Positions 36,201 through 42,671 of a stretch of DNA of 42,671 bases are shown here, piece by piece. Source of the stretch: Phallusia fumigata (Eukaryota > Chordata > Ascidiacea > Phlebobranchia > Ascidiidae); the NCBI GenBank assembly GCA_008931825.1, contig QXVZ01013920.1, forward strand, positions 1 through 42,671, in the 5' to 3' direction. Every line of letters starts with the position of its first letter. Within the stretch, counting starts at the first letter, position 1. The notes under the pieces were generated by a model that did no database searches, was not told the DNA's origin, and saw only the letters and a program-made list of their open reading frames with translations. Position numbers and translations under genes: made by a program.

Positions 36201-39200
36201 GACTGGTGTTGCCCAATATTGCGACAGAATTAGATATAGCGCGACATACGCGTGTGGATTAGGAGCACTGCGAAATAGCACTCAGCCGCATCCTTCCTCC
36301 TGTTTACTCTAAAACCTGGGGATTAACTTAGTTTCGCGAAGGCGACATGTCGACACCCAATGTAATACACCTCCTGATGTCCAGCGCACTGGATTACTTC
36401 GGATGAGCGTAGCCGAATTTCCACCATTTTATTTTTAACCGGGCGTGGACACCTGCGGTGCGGAAGCCACACCACGGGGCGCTCACTTTGCTGTGTAGAA
36501 CGTCATAATAACGTTATGGGGGCGTTTTAGACAGGGGACGCGGGCCAACGCGCTGAACATGTCCTGGTTCATGTACCACCTACGTGGCGAGGCCTGCGCG
36601 GTTTGGTTTGACGACTCCCTGCAAAGCTGGCGACAACTTCCCTGTAGTAAGAAACAGAAAGTTATTTAAAGCGCCCGCGCTCGCACTGTCACAATAGAAT
36701 TCTGTGGCGTCGTCTGTTTTTGCGCGACGTGTCTTTATTTGTGTCCGCCAGCCGAATTTGGAAAAACACTCATTTGTTTTCGACCGCAATCTGTTTGTAT
36801 CGAGTCCTTGTATGAGCAATGGAAATTTCCACTTAACCAAATCTTCGCCTCGTGAACTTTCTCCGAACGCCCCGCAAAAAATTGCAAGTTTAATAAAACT
36901 CCCATGTCCAGGTGTTCGCTAACGTGTGCGCGCGTCTTAATCCATCCGTGCTTGTTTTGGCGTCGCAATTAGCATTTAAGCCGATATGGGAGCAATTGAG
37001 CAATAATACGAACATGCGGAGGACAGCATCCCGTATCCCGCGCGAATTTATTTCCCGCAGCGGGATTAATTTCTCTCGGTGGTCAAATGGAATCAACCGA
37101 CGCGCAAGTTTTTTGCACCGTCCGGAGCGATTAAAACTTTCGCGAAGTCGTTCTCGCGCGTCTTTCGCCTGCTTGCTGACAAATGGATTACCGGGCAAGT
37201 ATTTATGCGCGAGATTTTAAGCCGCCCCGATTTACGACGAAATGGAGCGGGTGACCCGCGCGCCAGCTTGGGTCGTCGAGAAACGCCATGTTGTTGGAAT
37301 GCCTGATGCCGGGGCAAGTTTAGCTAAGAAACTCGCTGTTGGCTTATCAGCGCAAGCTCGTGTCTCCTTGCAATTTGATCCGATTGGCCTGCGATTCTTG
37401 GCCTTTTCTCAAAAGGCTTTTAGCACGATTAGGCAAACTCTACCTGCCATTTGCAACGCTGAGTGCCTCGACGTTGAGTACAGGACACAGGCGATTGTAA
37501 CACGGCACAGAGGCTCAGGTTTGCGGGTTGTGGGTAGCAGAGGCAATTACTGTTCCGAGTGATCTATGAGTGAGACCTAACAGCGGGAGTTACGTAACCA
37601 GCAGGTCAGAGACACCACTTTGAGCGAGAGCAGACGATGTCTTCGTCGCATTGATTTTTCAAAATGATCTCATATGCCATACGTGGCGATCCCGTAACGT
37701 CGAGACAACGTCGGATCTTGGGAGCGCTAAAAGTCGATTGGCGCGTTTCCAGATTCTCGTCGAGCAAGCTTTACGTGGATAAGGAGCCAAGATAAGAAAC
37801 CTGTAGAGCCTGCGCAATACCATGTAGACAAAACGTGAATTCATCTTTCAAGATGAGATATCGCACCGAAACCCGAAGATATTGATTGCAGCGCCGATTG
37901 CGTTGTTCTCTTTGTTTATTTATCGGGACTTCTGTTGTCTGTCGCGAGAAATTCCTACCGAATTTTTTCGTCGCATTGATCGTGCGTCTCCATGCAGTTG
38001 ATCGCCGCAGCCGCGCGGTTTAAGTGACTTATTCTGTTGTGTTTAGCGTTTGCGTAAACAGGCGCGCGCGCTATCATGCTCCGCGGCTCTTCTTGCCGAT
38101 CCGGTTCGCATTCCATCGTAATGCATCCGGCTGGAGCTCATAATGCGTCATTGTGCCTGCAACCGCACGGCGCGATTAGCCCGACTCTTGTCGCCCCGGC
38201 GATCATTTACGGTACGGCCGCGATAGAGGGGCCACGATGACATCTTGAACTGTGGAACCGGGACTCGGGCGATCGAGCGATATCGCAGCCTCTACGCGTC
38301 TGTTTCCAGCTCTCGAGTTCGCGGATTATGAGTCATTTGGTCATTATCGGCGCAGAAACTACAATGATTGAGCGCGCATGCCGACATTTGCACCGTCGTG
38401 TCCGATCGTATCGCGCCCGAATTAAGTGAATCGTGATATTGGATTTCAAACCGCAAACCCCTCGAAGATAAACAACGTATTATTGTGCGCTTGCTCGCAT
38501 CCACTTTCATAGGATACCACAGGAGAATCGTGATTTACTAAAATAGCCTTGCTAAACGTATAGTTGCTAAAACGACTGCCTATGTTTAGGTTTGCTACTG
38601 TAACGGTCTGACTGAAGAGGAGAAGCGGGAACTGAAATTGTTCAGCGATCAGCGTAAACGGGACTTCCTCGGCTGCGGAACAGTTCGCACCCTTCCCTTT
38701 ACCACTTCTGGAACTTCATGCTCAAAAGTACGTTACTACAACGCTGGACAGCAGTTAGCAACTTGAAACGGAACAGAATTTTACATGCATCCTATTTTAA
38801 CAGTGCGGATCCCTAATGCAAGGCGGAGACATCGTGGTGGTCGCAGCTCGTGCTGAGGCTGGCATGTGCTGGCATCCGGCCTGTTTCTCCTGCAACGTTT
38901 GTCAGGAGCTCCTTGTCGATCTCTTCTACTTCTACCAGGTTCGTGTTTTTTTTCGACATTTTCATCCGAAAATCGAGGCATTTTCTAACAATCATTGCGT
39001 TTATCCAGGAAGGAAATTTGTACTGCGGGCGCCACCACGCGGAAACTCTCAAACCTAGGTGTTCAGCCTGTGACGAGGTAAGATAACGTGTTATGGTCGA
39101 CTCCCCCACATACCTCTCGAGTGTTAGACTAAATCTAAAGGCGATTTTTTTAATTTTCAGATCATTTTCTCCGACGAGTGCACAGAGGCCGAGGGCAGAC

Positions 39201-42200
39201 ACTGGCACATGGATCATTTCTGCTGTTTCGAGTGCGACACCGTCCTCGGCGGCCAGCGCTACATCATGCGCGACGGCAAGCCCAACTGCACGCGATGCTT
39301 CGAGGCTCTATACGCCGAATACTGCGACATGTGTGGAGATCTAATCGGTTAGTGTCCTTTCTTCTCCTGTTGGCTTGACAAGCTCGATAGAGAATAACAA
39401 GACGTGTTTATAGGTTTGGATGCGGGCCAAATGCAGTACGAGGGCCAGCACTGGCACGCAACCGACAAATGCTTTTGTTGCCATCGTTGCCGCAAGTCCT
39501 TGCTTGGGAGACCCTTTCTGCCTAAGAGCGGGCGCATCTTCTGCTCCAAGTCGTGCAGCCTCGGTGAAGATCCCTGCCACTCAGAATCCGATTCACAGGT
39601 TTGTGCAATTAAAAATCGCCAATTCGATCGATCTTTTGTATTTAATCTTGCATATATGATATTAATTTATGGGCGTTTGTTCACATCGTTTGTTGCTATG
39701 TTTACAGCACAGTTCGTCGCAGTACGAGACCGCGCAGACGCCCAAATCTCACAACGTGCGCCACAGTCTCAATCTCGAAAACTTGGCACAGCGCCAATCC
39801 ATCGGAGACTCCAACGTTTTCATGGAGCTTGACAACTGCTCGCCTTTGGCAAGCACGGAAGCCGACCACATGCGCTATGCCGACGCTGCTCATCCCTACC
39901 TTGCCGTCGGGGCTTCACCACTTGGGAATTCACCCACTACAGTGGCCACACCCCGCAAGTCCAACGCATCGAGCACAGAAGACGCGGTTATGTCGCCGAG
40001 CAGCACTGTTTCGTCGCGGGCCAAAAACGGCGTGCCCTTCCCGCAGGGGCAGAACACGTACAACAGTACGGACAGTAGCGGCTACAATAGCAGCAGCACC
40101 TTGGACGCCATTGAGCATCAGAATAGCATGAAGATGAACGCCGGTGCTGCTTTCCACCCCAACTTGTACCGACCTTCTTCAAACGCTAAAGTGACGCGCC
40201 TTGATAAGGAGGTCGACGACGTTGGTCACGTGCCAGCCACAGAGTTTGTGCCGTTCCAAATGAACGCGCATATGCGCAGCTCGCCGCCGATCATATCGGG
40301 CGCCCGCAAGATGTCGCCTGAAATGCAAAAGACCATTGATGCGTTTGACAACCTTTCAACGAGCGAGTCGCAGCCTCCGGTCAAGGTCGGATCAGCATTG
40401 GGGAATTCTATCGCCCCAATTCCGGCGCCCAGAGCCCGCTATCCTGTCTCACATGTCCCTGGTCCAAGGAAACAGTCGTTGGATTCCGAGAACCCGTGGA
40501 TGCGGAAGACGGACATCCATGAAAGCCAACGCGCCTCACCGCCAAGAGAAAGCCCCAAAGCTGTCGTGCAGAGAAAGGGAAGTGAAAGAATCAACCATAA
40601 AAACCGTTGCCGCGATCCAATTAACTCGTTCGAACTCTCTCCATCGGATGAGGGAAAGATATTTGCTACAACAAACCTTGAAGGTAAATTTACGAAAACA
40701 AATGCGGTCGTAATTACTTAAACTTCGATGTTAACGTTCCGTTTACCTTGCAGAAAAGGATGATGTCTCACTGCAATCAGACCTTGACAAACCGGGCAAA
40801 GAACTAAAAAGTATTTTGAAGAAAACTCATTCGAGCGTCCGACACTGCCACCCTCCTCTATCCGGATCAATGGACAGAATCGATTCTTTTTCCAGTAAGT
40901 CAAAATCCTATTTATATTTTTCATTGTGAAACAGGAGTTGTAAAATCATTTGGTGATGTCAAACTTCTAGATAGGTGCATAACGTTGGATGTCTGTTCTT
41001 TTGCAGAAAGACCCGAATCTGATGACGAGGAGGACGCCACGGGTTTCGGCGACGCCCGGAACGATTTTTCCAGCTTTCAACGTGGCAAGAGGTTTTCGGC
41101 AAGCGCTCGCATGCATCCTTCGGAACAGGGCAAACAAGCCAAAGAAAAGTAAGTAGCAAGTCATGCTTTGTAAGCTTCATTCATGTTGTACAATACAGCG
41201 GCACGTTGTGTTTTTGAGCGTAGTGATTTGCGGTTTTGATAATTTGCTTGCATGCGAATCACCAACACCCGCGGCATGATTTCTATTTTGCACTTTACCA
41301 CTAGATCGCAGCCTAGAGCGCGCTTCCAAGAAAACTCAATGGCCCTCGGTCGAACTCACAGTGCCCTCAACCTTGACGAGATGAACGATGCTTTCTTGCG
41401 GTTTGGTGGCTCCAAACAGAAGACTTGCAGCAAAGCTAATTGGTTAGAACGAGTGATTTGATTTGCATGCGTAGTTTTAAGCACAATTAAGCACGACACA
41501 CAAGTTAATCTTTTCTGATCTGTCTGTAGCCGCGTAGAGGTGCACCCTACTGCAATTTTACAACGCCACTTGTCAATAAATAACCACAATATTTCTTTCA
41601 ACAGCACCAGCAAAACATGCAGTAAGAAGTTAAAGCGGACGCGATCGACCGACTTTGCCTTCGAACGCCCCCCTCCTGGCTCCTCCAGAAAGAGCAGAAA
41701 GCACCGGAGGTTCATTGAAGACGAAGAGGATGACGGCTGGTGCTCGACTTGTACGTCATCAAGCGACGACAGCGATTACGAGCGATGGGACCGATTTGAA
41801 GTCGGGTAAGCATCAAACAGTTGGCGATAATTTGCGCGCTGTAAGCATCGTAATTTACTCAATTAAAATTGTTTATGGTAAATACATATAGTGCGAACGT
41901 TTCAACAATCGATGCTGTAATCATCCCTACATAGCTAATAAAGCTGATTGGTAAACGTTTGCATTACAATGTGTTTACTAAAAACAAGCACTCTGGCAGC
42001 CAAATGTTTTGATTTAGCTACTTGTACGTGTCTTGTGTTCCTAAAATGTAAGTTAACTTGCTCCAGTTTTGAGAGTATACTATATCAAACCATATTATAT
42101 CTGTGTTTAGAAACAAAACGCCTCAGAGTCCCAACAGCATCGTGCGGCGTCTCTCCGCTCCAAACAGCGTTCGCGTAAACGTTACCAAGCCCCGGCATTC

Positions 42201-42486
42201 CCACCCTTTCCTCGGCGAAGGAGCCGAATTCAACGCCGGTTTCCTTACACAATCGACCCACACAAATCGTCCCGGCATGCCCAGGAACTACTCTACCACC
42301 TCTCATATGCGATACAGGTGTGTTATCAACTTGACTATTTTTTTGCTGTAGAATTTCTCCTGGACTAAGTAAAAACGTGCCGCAAAAAGCATGTAGCGTT
42401 TCGTACAGTGGAATGATGTGTGAAATTGAACATTGTTGTGTGTTTGCAGACGGAAACAAGGGAAGAAGCATTGCATAGTGATGTGA
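29871..42486 (+). CDS. PRICKLE: Prickle-family planar cell polarity protein (PET + 3 LIM + CaaX), 5' end missing
   Basis: Fourteen exons join in one frame: 29871-30231, 31879-31992, 38590-38727, 38804-38938, 39009-39077, 39161-39347, 39414-39598, 39708-40683, 40754-40894, 41007-41148, 41305-41442, 41605-41805, 42111-42317, 42450-42486. Every intron is GT-AG and all phases match, giving 1009 residues after the split first codon. In that numbering PET is about 105-204 ([38 protein letters not shown]), LIM1 is 202-258, LIM2 267-318 and LIM3 327-382. A serine/proline-rich tail follows, ending in CIVM, a CaaX prenylation box in which Met favours farnesyl transfer. Prickle proteins are cytoplasmic, bind Van Gogh/Strabismus and set planar polarity and cell intercalation. 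The order PET-LIM-LIM-LIM plus CaaX excludes Testin and FHL proteins. The visible length already exceeds human PRICKLE1/2 (about 830-845 residues). The species and the upstream exon or exons are unknown. Confidence 0.97.
30232..31878 (+). other. Intron within the PET-coding region (1647 bp)
   Basis: It separates the EYAWVPP start of PET from its middle. It contains the single n at 30867 with identical 114-bp copies on either side, so the stated length is unreliable. I see no coding exon or RNA gene in it. A 190-codon minus-strand ORF here is created by the duplication around the n. Confidence 0.85.
30753..30981. repeat. 0.11-kb identical duplication across an n, within intron
   Basis: 30753-30866 and 30868-30981 are identical over 114 bp with n at 30867, so this is almost certainly the same genomic sequence counted twice. 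Confidence 0.95.
31879..31992 (+). CDS. PRICKLE: Prickle exon 2: middle of PET domain
   Basis: The acceptor is TTTTTTACAG| and the donor AAG|GTGGGT. The exon is 38 codons, phase 0 at both ends. It encodes [14 protein letters not shown], then [14 protein letters not shown], which are signature PET-domain stretches found almost unchanged in fly and vertebrate Prickle. It is isolated between introns of 1647 and 6597 bp. Confidence 0.96.
33063..33072. promoter_or_regulatory. GTGACGTCAC palindrome in large intron
   Basis: Here the palindrome extends to 12 bp (CGTGACGTCACG). It lies about 1.1 kb into the 6.6-kb intron. Confidence 0.3.
34341..34574. repeat. 0.12-kb duplication across an n, within intron
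   Basis: 34341-34455 and 34457-34574 match with a few substitutions and a 3-bp indel (TTGGCCGG versus TTGGCGGCCGG). n is at 34456. Confidence 0.92.
35337..35346. promoter_or_regulatory. GTGACGTCAC palindrome in large intron
   Basis: Fourth copy of the palindrome, near the middle of the 6.6-kb intron. Confidence 0.3.
38590..38727 (+). CDS. PRICKLE: Prickle exon 3: end of PET domain, first zinc pair of LIM1
   Basis: The acceptor is TATGTTTAG| and the donor AAA|GTACGT. It is 46 codons, phase 0 at both ends. It encodes [15 protein letters not shown] and [16 protein letters not shown]. Family members usually have LGRG where this protein has LGCG. It ends in CSK, so the first zinc ligand Cys of LIM1 (residue 202) is here and the second (205) opens the next exon. 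Confidence 0.96.
38804..38938 (+). CDS. PRICKLE: Prickle exon 4: LIM1 core
   Basis: The acceptor is TTTTAACAG| and the donor CAG|GTTCGT. It is 45 codons, phase 0 at both ends. It starts [18 protein letters not shown] and runs to [11 protein letters not shown] and [11 protein letters not shown]. The His-x2-Cys-x2-Cys-x2-Cys ligands of LIM1 are all present. The in-frame ATG at 38816 is internal and not a start. Confidence 0.96.
39009..39077 (+). CDS. PRICKLE: Prickle exon 5: end of LIM1, start of LIM2
   Basis: The acceptor is TTTATCCAG| and the donor GAG|GTAAGA. It is 23 codons, phase 0 at both ends. It encodes [17 protein letters not shown] followed by CSACDE. This is one of the most invariant Prickle segments, closing LIM1 (C255, H258) and opening LIM2 (C267, C270). 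Confidence 0.96.
39161..39347 (+). CDS. PRICKLE: Prickle exon 6: LIM2 and start of LIM3
   Basis: The acceptor is TTAATTTTCAG| and the donor TCG|GTTAGT. It is 62 codons plus one base. It encodes [35 protein letters not shown] and then [11 protein letters not shown]2 ligands are C267/C270/H288/H291 and C294/C297/C315/C318. LIM3 begins at C327/C330. The split codon G|GT encodes Gly. Confidence 0.97.
39414..39598 (+). CDS. PRICKLE: Prickle exon 7: LIM3
   Basis: The acceptor is GTGTTTATAG| and the donor CAG|GTTTGT. It is two bases plus 61 codons. It encodes [15 protein letters not shown], then [27 protein letters not shown]. This is the third LIM finger (H349, C354, C357, C360, C378, C382) and the acidic end of the LIM region. 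Confidence 0.97.
39708..40683 (+). CDS. PRICKLE: Prickle exon 8: long Ser/Pro-rich post-LIM region
   Basis: The acceptor is ATGTTTACAG| and the donor AAG|GTAAAT. It is 325 codons plus one base. The open frame runs far beyond chance length and joins LIM3 in phase 0. It is rich in Ser, Thr, Asn and Pro, with no folded domain I recognise. Visible patches include [51 protein letters not shown] and [10 protein letters not shown]. These look like disordered, phosphorylatable and SH3-type sequences. Function is inferred only from being the Prickle tail. Confidence 0.92.
40754..40894 (+). CDS. PRICKLE: Prickle exon 9: post-LIM tail
   Basis: The acceptor is TACCTTGCAG| and the donor CCA|GTAAGT. It is 2 + 46 codons + 1 bases, with phases matching both neighbours. 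It encodes [25 protein letters not shown] and [11 protein letters not shown]. The basic KSILKKT stretch is like the Lys/Arg-Ser patches of vertebrate Prickle tails. Confidence 0.88.
41007..41148 (+). CDS. PRICKLE: Prickle exon 10: acidic segment of tail
   Basis: The acceptor is TCTTTTGCAG| and the donor AAAA|GTAAGT. It is 2 + 46 codons + 2 bases. It encodes [28 protein letters not shown] and [11 protein letters not shown]. The exon is supported by phase continuity and strong splice sites rather than by conserved residues. Confidence 0.85.
41305..41442 (+). CDS. PRICKLE: Prickle exon 11: HSALNL segment
   Basis: The acceptor is ACCACTAG| and the donor TTG|GTTAGA, a weak donor. It is 1 + 45 codons + 2 bases. 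It encodes [20 protein letters not shown] and [14 protein letters not shown]. The (R)xxSALNL motif matches the position and sequence of RSDNALNL in vertebrate Prickle tails. The split codon TG|C gives Cys with the next exon. Confidence 0.86.
41605..41805 (+). CDS. PRICKLE: Prickle exon 12: conserved DDGWCST patch
   Basis: The acceptor is TTCTTTCAACAG| and the donor CGG|GTAAGC. It is 1 + 66 codons + 2 bases. It holds a basic stretch ([18 protein letters not shown]), then [14 protein letters not shown] and SSSDDSDYE. The last part corresponds to the DDSWCSSSSSSSDSE patch near the C-terminus of vertebrate Prickle, a strong family marker outside the LIM domains. Confidence 0.93.
42111..42317 (+). 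CDS. PRICKLE: Prickle exon 13: C-terminal linker
   Basis: The acceptor is ATCTGTGTTTAG| and the donor CAG|GTGTGT. It is 1 + 68 codons + 2 bases. GG|A (Gly) joins exon 12 and AG|A (Arg) joins exon 14. It encodes [35 protein letters not shown] and TSHMRY. The length and frame fit the stretch between the WCS patch and the CaaX box in relatives. Confidence 0.88.
42450..42486 (+). CDS. PRICKLE: Prickle exon 14: CaaX box and stop
   Basis: The acceptor is GTGTGTTTGCAG|. It encodes [11 protein letters not shown] then TGA at 42484-42486. The polybasic run followed by Cys-Ile-Val-Met is a prenylation signal matching the KKKKGHKGKNCIIS end of human PRICKLE1 in architecture. Met in the last position favours farnesyltransferase (established knowledge). 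Prenylation helps Prickle reach the membrane. Confidence 0.95.
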
Positions 42487-42671
42487 TCGCTGTTAGAACT
42501 GTCCATGACGTCAACTCCCGCATCAAAAGTTCCTTATTTCCTTGCTGACCACTATCAGCGCCAACTGTCGTTGCCCAGCGCCCACACCAACGAACAGCTT
42601 CGCCTCTGTATGATATACCAACCTACGACCGACTGAGAAATGCGGGCGACACTGTGCACACTCGTCAGAGA
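42487..42671 (+). other. Start of Prickle 3' UTR
   Basis: Sequence after the TGA stop. There is no AATAAA or ATTAAA before the window ends, so the cleavage site lies beyond it. A TGACGTCA octamer sits at 42506-42513. Confidence 0.7.

Larger units (their letters stand above)
31993..38589 (+). other. Large intron within the PET-coding region (6597 bp)
   Basis: By far the largest intron of the visible gene. The eleven introns downstream of it are 66-305 bp. It contains the n at 34456 with its 0.12-kb duplication and two GTGACGTCAC palindromes (33063 and 35337). It has no recognisable nested gene. The 149-codon minus-strand ORF at 32109-32558 matches nothing I know and is of chance length. Its position makes it a candidate for intronic enhancers, which is inference only. 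Confidence 0.85.

Noticed and set aside
38816..39058. ATG at 38816 as a gene start
   Set aside because: It lies inside the LIM1 exon; the frame continues upstream through a good acceptor to the CSK|C zinc ligands.
29871..42486. Assigning the window to Ciona savignyi because of its known prickle (aimless) locus and high polymorphism
   Set aside because: The base composition and abundance of CpG do not obviously fit, and sequence alone does not identify the species.

Overview
The window is animal nuclear DNA. The only gene I can identify with confidence is the 3' two-thirds of a Prickle-family gene (PET domain plus three LIM domains plus a C-terminal CaaX box). It is on the + strand and fills 29871-42486 in 14 coding exons. 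Thirteen introns with GT...AG ends join these exons into one continuous frame of 1009 codons after a split first codon, ending in the tetrapeptide CIVM and a TGA. The true 5' end is not visible: the first exon starts with the last base of a codon, so at least one coding exon lies further upstream. Prickle is a core cytoplasmic planar cell polarity protein that works with Van Gogh/Strabismus at the membrane.

The organism is a metazoan, probably an invertebrate. The PET/LIM residues resemble arthropod and chordate Prickle about equally, CpG is not visibly depleted in non-coding DNA, and most 3' introns are short (66-305 bp). I cannot name the species. The text reads like a short-read draft assembly from a polymorphic source. 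It holds exactly six single 'n' characters (6897, 7621, 10989, 20234, 30867, 34456), and every one is flanked by near-identical direct copies of 112-1056 bp. This is what unmerged contig overlaps or allelic contigs look like.

Layout. 1-4162: no recognisable gene. 4163-8677: a block A-spacer-B followed by second copies A' and B' joined at n's, differing by SNPs and small indels. 8678-10359: nothing recognised. 10360-11616: a 0.63-kb direct duplication across an n. 11617-29870: about 18 kb without a recognisable gene, including a 0.11-kb duplication at 20122-20347 and two weak candidate exons (13139-13192 and 24978-25127). 29871-31992: exon 1 (cysteine cluster, linker, start of PET) and exon 2 (PET). 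31993-38589: a 6.6-kb intron that interrupts the PET domain. 38590-42486: twelve closely spaced exons for the rest of PET, LIM1-3, a long low-complexity tail with conserved patches, and the CaaX box. 42487-42671: start of the 3' UTR.

The 29.9 kb before the first visible exon may be intergenic, may be a very long 5' intron of the same gene, or both. I see no rRNA, tRNA, CRISPR or intact transposon. Other long ORFs in the window are of a size expected by chance and I do not annotate them as genes.
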